The notes: generated from the sequence alone by a model not told the origin. A DNA stretch of 5,772 nucleotides from Azoarcus sp. (GCA_031259795.1 JAIRLA010000091.1:1-5772); one strand, 5' to 3'. Counted from the first letter of the stretch, positions 1 through 5,490 are shown. Numbers and translations: made by a program.

Positions 1-131
1 AGTTCGTCCATCGCTTCGCGGTAGAACTTCACGGTTTCGTAGCAGCGCGCCACCATCGCCTGGAGGCGGGAGAGTTGCAGGACTTTGAGCTTCTCGCGGG
101 GAAGCGTTTCGTTGTCGATATCGAAGATCAT
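1..131 (-). CDS. paaK: Phenylacetate-CoA ligase, N-terminal fragment (runs off left edge)
   Basis: Only the first 43 codons are in the window; the gene continues beyond base 1. The visible protein starts MIFDIDNETLPREKL and continues with LQLSRLQAMVARCYETVKFYRE. This is the usual opening of PaaK-type AMP-forming ligases: an acidic start, the E-T-L-P-R-E motif, the LQ-x-x-R-L helix and a Y-x-x-V-x-F-Y segment. Family members activate phenylacetate (or a related aryl acid) to its CoA thioester with ATP in the cytoplasm, the first step of aerobic phenylacetate breakdown. The ATP-binding and catalytic motifs lie outside the window, so substrate and integrity cannot be judged. The ATG at 131-129 is chosen because it matches the family start and has a GAGG at 145-142, 10 bases upstream. 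It lies downstream of the zincin-like and MATE genes on the same strand. A paralogous aryl-CoA ligase of the same family is the main alternative. Confidence 0.75.
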   Translation of the reverse strand, partial: MIFDIDNETLPREKLKVLQLSRLQAMVARCYETVKFYREAMDE

Positions 132-142
132 GATTGAGCGGC

Positions 143-187
143 CTCGGGGAACAAAGACTCGGGGAACAAAGACTCGGGGAACAAGGA
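143..187. repeat. 15-bp tandem repeat, three copies, upstream of the CoA ligase
   Basis: The unit ctcggggaacaaaga occurs at 143-157 and 158-172, with a third copy at 173-187 that differs by one base (gga for aga). It lies in the 114-base gap between the zincin-like gene and the ligase gene. Read on the minus strand, the copy nearest the ligase ends in GAG, and these bases form part of the GAGG that probably serves as its ribosome site. The unit is a multiple of three but lies outside any convincing reading frame. It could be a slippage product or a repeated protein-binding site; the sequence does not decide. Confidence 0.9.
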
Positions 188-245
188 AGGTGGATGATAA
201 CGGCTGGCGTGTAGACGGACGATTGCCGCAAACCCGGATGCCGCG

Positions 246-1082
246 CTATTTCCGGATGGTCTTGTGAAGCCCGATCTCCACGGCTGTCCATGGCCCGAGG
301 CGGGTTTCCGCGAGACTTTCGGGGATTCTGGAACGCTCCGGGGCGAGCGGAACGCGCCCGCCCATGATTTCGGCGGCGCGCTGTGGCAGCAAGGGCTTTC
401 GGTCTGGTTCGGCATAGCCGGCGGGATACAGGGGTTGCAGCGTGATGGGGTCGTATTTGTCCGTGGCGTTGAAGGTGTGCAAAAGCTCGTGCGTGATGAT
501 GACCGCGTTTTGCCGCGCCTGATTCCCGCTGGCGAATACATGGACGACGCCGAGCTTGCCCTTGTTGAGGCCGACGGAGTGCGGCAGGACGAGGCCGGGC
601 GCGGACGGATGGTAGAGCACGAACAATCGCACCTGCGGGCTGATTTCGGCATCGTCGTCGAAATCGTCGTGCCGGGACGCCCACCAGCGCAATTTCAGGC
701 TCCAGGCGACGGAGGCGAGCACGCCCGGCCTCCCCGATTCCGCAGGTTTCGGCAGGGCGGGCGGCATTTCCCGCACGCGCGGCCCGAGCCATATCTTGAT
801 GGGCGTCCGCCGGTCGATCCCGTAGCGCTTCAGTTCGTCCTGCAACCATTGTTCGATCTCGGCGAAATCCGCCGCGCGCAAGTTGTCGACGAAACGCGCC
901 GTGGCGGCGTCGTCGCCCACAGCGACAGGGAAAATGCCGACATCGACCGTGCGCTCCCACGACGTTACCCGCGCGTCCTCCCATCGCGTATAAACGCCCG
1001 CGGCGAGCAAGACCAGCAACAGGATGAGAATGCGGATCTGGCGGAATGTCGTTCCGGACGTCCTGGTCGCTTTGGTCATCAT
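246..1082 (-). CDS. Membrane-anchored zincin-like putative metallopeptidase (HELLH motif)
   Basis: This is a 278-residue protein that I cannot name. A basic N-terminus (residues 1-17) is followed by one hydrophobic helix at about 17-31 with no clear signal-peptidase site. This suggests a type II anchor, with the rest of the protein in the periplasm. Residues 198-202 read HELLH, the HExxH signature of zinc metallopeptidases, preceded by the hydrophobic strand AVIIT and followed by TFNATDKYD. Asp208, Glu226 or Glu238 could be the third zinc ligand. Glu238 sits in EIMGGRVPL, a conserved-looking segment. The central region has an acidic stretch at 139-144. The start is ATGATG. The AAGG at 1089-1086 is better spaced for the second ATG (1079), so the protein may be one residue shorter. 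It lies 42 bases after the MATE gene on the same strand. Catalysis is inferred from the motif alone and the substrate is unknown. Confidence 0.8.
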   Translation of the reverse strand: MMTKATRTSGTTFRQIRILILLLVLLAAGVYTRWEDARVTSWERTVDVGIFPVAVGDDAATARFVDNLRAADFAEIEQWLQDELKRYGIDRRTPIKIWLGPRVREMPPALPKPAESGRPGVLASVAWSLKLRWWASRHDDFDDDAEISPQVRLFVLYHPSAPGLVLPHSVGLNKGKLGVVHVFASGNQARQNAVIITHELLHTFNATDKYDPITLQPLYPAGYAEPDRKPLLPQRAAEIMGGRVPLAPERSRIPESLAETRLGPWTAVEIGLHKTIRK

Positions 1083-1124
1083 GGCCTTTTCGGAAAGCGC
1101 GTGGAAAAAGAACAGAGCGGGATT

Positions 1125-2486
1125 CTATGCCGATTCCGTCCCTGCCCGCACCCGCCGCCTCGTCACCCGCAGCAACAGCGCGCCGAAAAGAATGGCGGCG
1201 GTGACGGTGGAAATGACGGCGGCCTGCCAGAAACCCGCCGCGCCCTGCGGCGTCGGCGCGAGGAAAGCGAGCCAATAACCCAGCCCCAGTCCCAGCCCCC
1301 AAAAGCAGGCCAGGTGGATGAGCAGGGGCAGGAAGCTGATCTTGTAAGCGCGCAACGCGAAACAGGCCACCGTCTGCACCGCGTCGAAAAACTGGTAGAG
1401 CGCGATATAGAACACCAGGCTCATGGCCACTCCCGCTACGGCGGCATCTTCGGTCGCCAGTCCGGCGATGGCGGCGCGCAGCCACAGCAGCGCGGAGGCC
1501 ATGACGATGGAACAGACGCACGCCAGCTTCAACCCCGCGAAAGCGAAATCGCGCGCCAGCGCCTCGTTGCGCGCCCCGACCGCCTGCGCCGTCTGTGCGG
1601 CGGTGGCGATGGCCAGCGACAGCGGCAACATATAGACAAAAGCGGAAAGATTGGCGGCGATGCGATGCCCGCTCACCGTTTCCGTGCCGATGCGGGCAAT
1701 GAAGATCGCCATCAGGGTAAACGCGCTGATCTCCACCAGATAAGAAAAGCCGATGGGCAGCCCGAGGCGCAGCAATTCCTTTTGCGCCGCGGCGCGCGGG
1801 CGCTCCCAGCGCGCAAAAATGTGAAATGGCGCGAAGCGCGGACTCTTCAGCAACAGCCAGAAACACAACGCCAGGCTGATCCAGCTGACCACGACCTGCG
1901 AAAGCGCCGCCCCCGCCGCCCCCAGCGCGGGCAAACCCATGCGGCCGCTGACCAGGACGCTGGCCAGCAAAGCGTGGCAAAGCGTCTCGAAAAACGCGAT
2001 GACCATGAGCGGGCGCGGCTGCCCCAGCGCATTGGCGGCGGCATGGAAGGCGCGGTAGCCGAGCATGGCGGGAAGCGACAGGGCGAGCGTGCGCAGATAA
2101 TCGGCGGCGATCGCCTCGACCTCCGCTTCGAGCCGCGCGGGCGCGAGCAACCAGCCCGGAAACGCCAGCAGCGCCATTCCCCCGGCGGCGAGGAACACCG
2201 CGAGCCACAACCCTTGCCGCATATCCTGGCCGATCCGCGCATGCTCTCCCGCCCCGTAATGCTGGCCGACGATGGGCGCGAGCGCGTTGAGCGTCCCGCC
2301 AAGTCCCATGGCCAGTGCGATATACAAGCCGGAGCCGACCGCGACCGCCGCCAGATGCTGCGTGGAATAGCGCCCCACGATCAGCGTATCGGCGACCATC
2401 ATGCCGATGGACACCATCTGCGCGATCAGCACCGGCCAGGCGTTCCTGACAAGGATGCGGACAAGCTGGAAAGAAGAGGAAAGCAT
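1125..2486 (-). CDS. MATE-family multidrug/cation antiporter (NorM/MdtK-like)
   Basis: This encodes an inner-membrane exporter of about 453 residues with roughly twelve hydrophobic helices in two homologous halves. It resembles NorM/MdtK. Counting from the ATG at 2486, the first helix reads WPVLIAQ...MMVADT with Asp33. Helix 7 contains PIGFSYLVEISAF with Glu252. Asp347 lies in LATEDAAV, and QFFDAVQ carries Asp368, followed by CFALRAYK. These acidic residues correspond in position and context to the cation/drug-binding Asp41, Glu261, Asp355 and Asp377 of Neisseria NorM as I recall it. Such proteins expel cationic compounds using Na+ or H+ gradients. The frame is open to a GTG at 2534 (469 residues), but neither start has a clear ribosome site. 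The ATG is preferred because it gives about 17 residues before the first helix, as in MdtK. The gene is divergent from the metallophosphoesterase gene. The physiological substrate is unknown. Confidence 0.93.
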   Translation of the reverse strand: MLSSSFQLVRILVRNAWPVLIAQMVSIGMMVADTLIVGRYSTQHLAAVAVGSGLYIALAMGLGGTLNALAPIVGQHYGAGEHARIGQDMRQGLWLAVFLAAGGMALLAFPGWLLAPARLEAEVEAIAADYLRTLALSLPAMLGYRAFHAAANALGQPRPLMVIAFFETLCHALLASVLVSGRMGLPALGAAGAALSQVVVSWISLALCFWLLLKSPRFAPFHIFARWERPRAAAQKELLRLGLPIGFSYLVEISAFTLMAIFIARIGTETVSGHRIAANLSAFVYMLPLSLAIATAAQTAQAVGARNEALARDFAFAGLKLACVCSIVMASALLWLRAAIAGLATEDAAVAGVAMSLVFYIALYQFFDAVQTVACFALRAYKISFLPLLIHLACFWGLGLGLGYWLAFLAPTPQGAAGFWQAAVISTVTAAILFGALLLRVTRRRVRAGTESA

Positions 2487-2534
2487 CGACAGCGCACCCG
2501 CGAACACGAAACTCGCTATTCTGAACCCTGACAC

Positions 2535-2650
2535 GGATCGTAAGGTACTATCCGCCGGGTTCGCCCGGGCGGGCGGGGCGTCGCACGATCCGCCCGCCGC
2601 CTTTCCCCCCCAGCCCCGCCGATGAAATCATTTATCCGGAGCCTTCCGCG
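2535..2650. promoter_or_regulatory. Divergent intergenic region with GC-rich hairpin
   Basis: These 116 bases (164 if the MATE gene starts at 2486) lie between two divergent genes and must hold both promoters. No convincing -35/-10 pair is visible on either strand. Two structures stand out: a 10-base perfect palindrome at 2562-2571 (cgcccgggcg), and a nine-base-pair inverted repeat, 2568-2576 with 2590-2598, enclosing a 13-base loop. Neither is followed by a T run, so a rho-independent terminator is unlikely. They could be operator or 5' UTR structures, but the local base composition makes chance G/C pairing likely. Confidence 0.35.
2638..2641 (+). promoter_or_regulatory. Ribosome binding site of the metallophosphoesterase gene
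   Basis: GGAG nine bases before the ATG at 2651 supports this start. There is no in-frame alternative nearby that fits the first membrane helix. Confidence 0.6.
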
Positions 2651-3799
2651 ATGAGCTTCTATATCGTGTTCGTATCACTGTATACCCTTGTCAATACCCT
2701 GTTGATCGCGCGGCTTTATTTCGCCCTGCGCGACCCCAGCGTCGCCTGGCCCGTGCGCGTCGGCGCCTGCCTGCTCGCCATTGCATTCTCGCTGGCTTTC
2801 GTCGTCTCGCGCGGCATGACGGGCAACGGCCCCGCGCTCACCGCGCTCACCTTCATCGGCACCTTCTGGTTCTCCCTCGTCCTGCACGCCCTGCTCGCCT
2901 GGCTGCTGCTCGAAATATTCCGCCTCTGCAACCGCCGTTTCGGCTGGCTGCCCATCCCTCCGGAACAACGGGCGCGCTGGCGTCACCGGAGTTGCGCGGG
3001 CATCGCCGCCGTGGCCGCGCTCGTATCCATCGCCGGCTGGATCAACACCCAGTATCCCGTGGCGCGCACAGTCGAATTGGCCGCGCCCGCCGGCATGACG
3101 CCGCTGCGCATCGTCCTCCTTTCGGACACGCACCTCGGACGCCTCGCCTCCCCCGAATTCTTCGCCCGGGTCGTCGACGTCATCGCGCCGCTCGCCCCCG
3201 ACATCGTCCTCTTCGCGGGCGACATCCTCGAATACGACTACGACCCCGCCGACGCCGAAGCGACCGCCGCCATCCTGCAACGCCTCAAACCCCGGCTCGG
3301 CATCTGGGGCGTACTCGGCAACCATGAGCACATCGATGGCCGCCTGGAAATGAACAAGGCGCTATTGCGGCGGATCGGCATCCGCATACTCGTCGACGAA
3401 TGGGCGGAAATAGAAAGCGCCCCCGGCGAAAAAATCCTGCTCATCGGGCGCGACGACCGTTCCGTCGCGCGCTTCCAGAAACGCGAGCGGAAAAGCCTCG
3501 CCGCGATCATGGCCGACATCCCCGGCGGCGAACGCATCCGCATCCTGCTCGACCACCAGCCCTTCCAGCTCGGGGAAGCCGAAGCGGCGGGCATATACCT
3601 GCAACTCTCCGGGCACACCCACAATGGCCAGATCTTCCCCTTCAACCTGCTCGCCGCGGCCATATACGAAAACGCCCACGGCTACTCCGCGCGCGGCGCC
3701 ACGCACTACTGGGTCAGCTCCGGCGCGGGGACATGGGGGCCGCGGGCGCGCACGACCGGACGGGCGGAAATCGTCGCCATCGACCTCGCGCCGCAATGA
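2651..3799 (+). CDS. Integral-membrane calcineurin-like metallophosphoesterase
   Basis: This 382-residue protein has a four-helix membrane part and a C-terminal dimetal phosphoesterase domain. Helices are at about 2-24, 35-53, 63-90 and 115-131. Basic clusters after helix 1 (RLYFALRD) and between helices 3 and 4 (RLCNRRF through RWRHR) put those loops in the cytoplasm, which places the catalytic domain in the periplasm. The domain starts at about 150 and carries the complete family motif series: SDTHLG (158-163, Asp159 and His161), GD (190-191), GNHE (223-226), DH (301-302) and GHTHNGQ (321-327). The family hydrolyses phosphoesters using Mn, Fe or Zn. YkuE/YaeI-type relatives act at the envelope, some on lipids such as UDP-diacylglucosamine. 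The actual substrate cannot be read from the sequence. The gene stands alone on this strand and converges on the next gene with a 16-base gap. Confidence 0.93.
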   Translation: MSFYIVFVSLYTLVNTLLIARLYFALRDPSVAWPVRVGACLLAIAFSLAFVVSRGMTGNGPALTALTFIGTFWFSLVLHALLAWLLLEIFRLCNRRFGWLPIPPEQRARWRHRSCAGIAAVAALVSIAGWINTQYPVARTVELAAPAGMTPLRIVLLSDTHLGRLASPEFFARVVDVIAPLAPDIVLFAGDILEYDYDPADAEATAAILQRLKPRLGIWGVLGNHEHIDGRLEMNKALLRRIGIRILVDEWAEIESAPGEKILLIGRDDRSVARFQKRERKSLAAIMADIPGGERIRILLDHQPFQLGEAEAAGIYLQLSGHTHNGQIFPFNLLAAAIYENAHGYSARGATHYWVSSGAGTWGPRARTTGRAEIVAIDLAPQ

Positions 3800-3815
3800 C
3801 TTCGTATCACGCCCG

Positions 3816-4100
3816 CTATTCCGGCGCGGGCGTCTCCGCCCCTTCGGCGGGCGCATAGCCGGAAGACAAGGCCGCGATCGCCGCCACGAAAGCGGCCTTG
3901 ACCTGCGCCTCGTCGCACCCCATCAACACCGCGTCTTCGAGCGCCTCCTGGGCGCATTGCAACAGTTCATCCATGTTCTCCTGCATCACTTTCAGCTTCT
4001 CGACACAGGAAATCACGCTCCCATCCGGCCGCCGCCAAGGGTTCTGGGGCGTGCCGTAAGGAGCGGAAACAACAGAAGGAGAAGCGTGTCGGGAGCCCAT
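3816..4100 (-). CDS. Conserved-type small helical protein of unknown function
   Basis: This is a 94-residue soluble protein without signal or membrane segments. After a variable, Ser/Pro-rich start (1-19), the segment NPWRRPDGSVISCVEKLKVMQENMDELLQ begins at residue 20 and leads into acidic amphipathic helices through about residue 80 (EALEDAVLMGCDEAQVKAAF). The end is an Ala/Pro/Glu-rich tail. From memory, the PWR-PDGS-S-C-EKLKV pattern followed by E-AL-EDAVLMGCDE-Q occurs in short uncharacterised proteins of betaproteobacteria; I can give no function. Cys32, Cys49 and Cys62 are notable but do not form a standard metal motif. The ATG at 4100 has no ribosome site, and a TATACT lies only 10-15 bases before it, so the message may be leaderless or the start may lie elsewhere. 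The codon and base composition match the GC-rich genes to its left. Confidence 0.75.
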   Translation of the reverse strand: MGSRHASPSVVSAPYGTPQNPWRRPDGSVISCVEKLKVMQENMDELLQCAQEALEDAVLMGCDEAQVKAAFVAAIAALSSGYAPAEGAETPAPE

Positions 4101-4109
4101 GGCGGCGGC

Positions 4110-4115
4110 AGTATA
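4110..4115 (-). promoter_or_regulatory. Possible -10 element (TATACT) before the 94-residue gene
   Basis: On the minus strand TATACT is a good match to the sigma-70 -10 consensus and ends ten bases before the ATG. No matching -35 is seen (CCGATA at the expected distance). If real, transcription would begin almost at the start codon, giving a leaderless or nearly leaderless message. Confidence 0.25.
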
Positions 4116-4284
4116 GCCGATCCGCTCCGGCCTATCGGGGCATAGCTATCTACACACTCCGCAATAGCTGGCGATAAGAACAGCGGCGCTCTCGCGCCGT
4201 TTGGTACGAACTGGATTGCCGCGTCGCTGCGCTCCTCGCAATGACGAGGCGGGGGAGGCTTTCTCCCGATGGACTCCCTTCATA

Positions 4285-4319
4285 CGATGAACCTTCCCTC
4301 CCCTGCTTGCGGGGGAGGG
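4285..4319. repeat. 35-bp hairpin direct repeat, copy 1
   Basis: This matches copy 2 (4354-4388) at 34 of 35 positions, starting cgatgaaccttccctcccct and ending gcgggggaggg. Bases 4296-4319 fold as an 11-bp stem around TT, with one G-T wobble where the copies differ. Confidence 0.9.
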
Positions 4320-4353
4320 GACGGCAAGCGCCTTTCGCAATGGCGAGTTCTTG

Positions 4354-4388
4354 CGATGAACCTTCCCTCCCCCGCTTGCGGGGGAGGG
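4354..4388. repeat. 35-bp hairpin direct repeat, copy 2
   Basis: Second copy, starting 69 bases after the first. Bases 4365-4375 and 4378-4388 are perfect reverse complements around TT, a very stable G/C stem. The following bases (gtggccgaaggccgggagag) contain a further short inverted repeat, ggccgaaggcc (4390-4400). There is no T run, so this is not a classical intrinsic terminator, although transcripts from the Rhs side would meet it. Confidence 0.9.
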
Positions 4389-4446
4389 TGGCCGAAGGCC
4401 GGGAGAGGGTTTCGTTCTATGCGGAGCGAAGCGACGCAACGCTGAT

Positions 4447-4932
4447 TTATTTCTTGCCTGCGGATTGTACGGAATGACATGATTTCAATTTGATAACTCT
4501 ATCACTATCATACAAAAACCCATACTTTAATATACCAGCACCACTATGATAGACAACATCTCTACTATACCCGAGTCGGTTTATTTTTCTAACTAATACA
4601 CTATTGGACAAATAAACCCAACCATCATTGCTATTGAATAAATCATTTCCCGTAGGCGCACATTGATAATTATCTGCAAAATATTCAGCATATTTATCAA
4701 CATCGTTGGTCACTACATTGCGCACAACTAGCACATAAACGATAAAAACAGCACTTATCAAAAATAATAAGCCAGAAATCCCCCTTCTGCTAAATCTAAA
4801 AACACCTAAGCATGAGAAACACCCTATAGATAATACACTCAAAGCCGACAGTACCTTCAATGCCTCATTATCTGAGAGCAAGAATAGAGAAACAGATCCA
4901 AAAAGGATCATAATTTGTATCGATATTCTCAT
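4447..4932 (-). CDS. Three-TM orphan membrane protein, candidate immunity protein for the Rhs tail
   Basis: This is a 161-residue protein that I do not recognise. Hydrophobic helices lie at about 3-20, 27-45 and 51-70. The basic loop RFSRRG (46-51) should be cytoplasmic, which places the last 90 residues in the periplasm. That domain has only two cysteines, Cys91 and Cys152, which could form a disulfide. The start is well supported: GGGGAG at 4944-4939 lies six bases before the ATG. The gene is AT-rich (about one third GC in 4501-4560), far from the 65% GC of the left block, which points to horizontal acquisition. It is the first substantial gene after the Rhs tail on the same strand, 156 bases downstream, where polymorphic toxin immunity genes usually lie. 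The immunity role is inferred from position, size and composition only. An unrelated orphan or a remnant of an exchanged cassette is possible. Confidence 0.72.
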   Translation of the reverse strand: MRISIQIMILFGSVSLFLLSDNEALKVLSALSVLSIGCFSCLGVFRFSRRGISGLLFLISAVFIVYVLVVRNVVTNDVDKYAEYFADNYQCAPTGNDLFNSNDGWVYLSNSVLVRKINRLGYSRDVVYHSGAGILKYGFLYDSDRVIKLKSCHSVQSAGKK

Positions 4933-4938
4933 AAATAA

Positions 4939-4944
4939 CTCCCC
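4939..4944 (-). promoter_or_regulatory. Ribosome binding site of the candidate immunity gene
   Basis: GGGGAG on the minus strand lies six bases before the ATG at 4932. It is the clearest ribosome site in the window and argues that this AT-rich gene is really translated. Confidence 0.7.
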
Positions 4945-4970
4945 ATAACTGGCTTGAAATAAACTTGGAC

Positions 4971-5039
4971 TCAGCGCGTTATCATCCTGCGGACAAGGCA
5001 GATTTCAACAGGCCACTTATGGGAAGGACTGAGGAGCAT
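4971..5039 (-). CDS. Possible 22-residue small ORF between Rhs tail and immunity candidate
   Basis: An ATG at 5039 follows AAGGGG (5050-5045) by five bases and opens a 22-codon frame (MLLSPSHKWPVEICLVRRMI, then TR) that ends in TGA at 4971. The spacing of the ribosome site is good, but the peptide is too short to judge and resembles nothing I know. It might be a leader peptide, a relic of an earlier tail cassette, or chance. The rest of the 4933-5088 interval holds no other feature I can support. Confidence 0.2.
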   Translation of the reverse strand: MLLSPSHKWPVEICLVRRMITR

Positions 5040-5088
5040 GAATTCCCCTTAGCCTCCCCATCTAGCAAAACAGCGGTATAAACGCTCA

Positions 5089-5490
5089 CTAATTACCTAC
5101 ACAATCGTCTGGACAAATCTCCTTCATATAATCCCCGAATGAATCATACTTCTTTGCACCATCTATGCCCATTTGATAGCCTCGTGCATTCGGGAATATA
5201 TTATCTTGGGCAAAGTACTCTTTATGTCCCGCCAAAGCGTTCACCATCATCCACGTAAAAAATAGCGAATGGGCCGCAAGTCGGTTATATGTGTGCGTAC
5301 TCGACCACCCTATCTGCACATACTGGATATCATAATCCTTCCCGTCGCTGTGCGTGAAATTTGCAAATGTTGCACCATGACCTCCCGGAGGTATAGGTTC
5401 AGTAGAAACTTTGAGCGGATCAAACCATGAACCATTTAGAAACCGTGGGTCATTGTTTAAAATCCAATTCAGTGCCTGACATAAACTCTC
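5089..5490 (-). other. Variable C-terminal tail of the Rhs protein (putative toxin domain)
   Basis: This is the coding segment after DPLGL, including the TAG stop. Candidate catalytic or metal-binding residues, numbered within the tail, are His38, Asp49, Asp52, Asp54, His66, His74 and His89; a CPDDC pair sits at 126-130. The stretch AHSLFFTWMMVNALAG (73-88) is hydrophobic enough to insert into or lie against a membrane. Without homologues I cannot say whether it is a nuclease, a lipid-active enzyme, a pore-former or a different activity. Confidence 0.6.

Larger units (their letters stand above)
4221..4437. repeat. Composite intergenic repeat with imperfect inverted arms
   Basis: The arm at 4221-4235 (gcgtcgctgcgctcc) is the reverse complement of 4423-4437 with one mismatch. 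The 187 bases between the arms contain both copies of the 35-bp hairpin repeat. The left arm lies in a longer stretch, ggattgccgcgtcgctgcgc then tcctcgcaatgacg (4213-4246). This kind of sequence recurs between genes in many proteobacterial genomes, usually near inverted copies of itself. A non-autonomous mobile element or a cluster of REP-like repeats are both possible. No transposase gene and no clear target duplication is visible. Confidence 0.55.
4101..4446. other. Gene-free intergenic stretch holding dispersed-type repeats
   Basis: I see no believable gene in these bases on either strand. The open frames here are translations of G/C-rich repeat DNA, full of Arg, Pro and Gly, with no ribosome sites. 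The left part (4116-4210) is unremarkable. From about 4213 the sequence is a nested set of repeats, listed separately. The stretch marks the border between the GC-rich chromosomal block on the left and the AT-richer Rhs block on the right. Confidence 0.7.

Noticed and set aside
128..652. Minus-strand open frame of 174 codons overlapping the end of the zincin-like gene
   Set aside because: Ser/Pro/Arg-rich shadow frame of the zincin gene; the ESLFP repeats at its end come from the intergenic tandem repeat.
264..2531. Very long plus-strand open frame of 755 codons antisense to the zincin and MATE genes
   Set aside because: Its translation is a low-complexity mix of Arg, Gln, Gly, Asp and His with no domain, and it is exactly antisense to two genes with clear membrane and motif content. 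Long antisense frames are expected in G/C-rich coding DNA.
2622..2654. Ten-codon plus-strand ORF ending across the metallophosphoesterase start (ATGA overlap)
   Set aside because: No ribosome site of its own is visible and the peptide is too short to assess. The overlap could be coincidence; a leader peptide cannot be supported.
2675..3331. Minus-strand 218-codon frame opposite the metallophosphoesterase gene
   Set aside because: Glu/Gly/Asp-rich shadow of a gene whose own frame carries the full catalytic motif series.
3362..4145. Several overlapping frames on both strands around the end of the metallophosphoesterase gene
   Set aside because: Arg/Pro/Ala-rich translations without ribosome sites; they conflict with the better supported genes at 2651-3799 and 3816-4100.
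4365..4388. Hairpin as a rho-independent terminator
   Set aside because: The stem is strong, but neither side is followed by a T run, and the same structure is present twice as a dispersed-type repeat.
4285..4388. CRISPR array
   Set aside because: Only two repeat copies, each a self-complementary hairpin with a two-base loop, no further repeat-spacer units and no cas gene nearby.
4146..4480. Open frames of 66-97 codons across the repeat block
   Set aside because: They translate the repeats themselves (the same PSPASRGGKVH-like segment appears twice), so they are not genes.
5072..5086. Short inverted repeat (agcg...cgct) after the Rhs stop as a terminator
   Set aside because: Only four base pairs with a seven-base loop; too weak to call.
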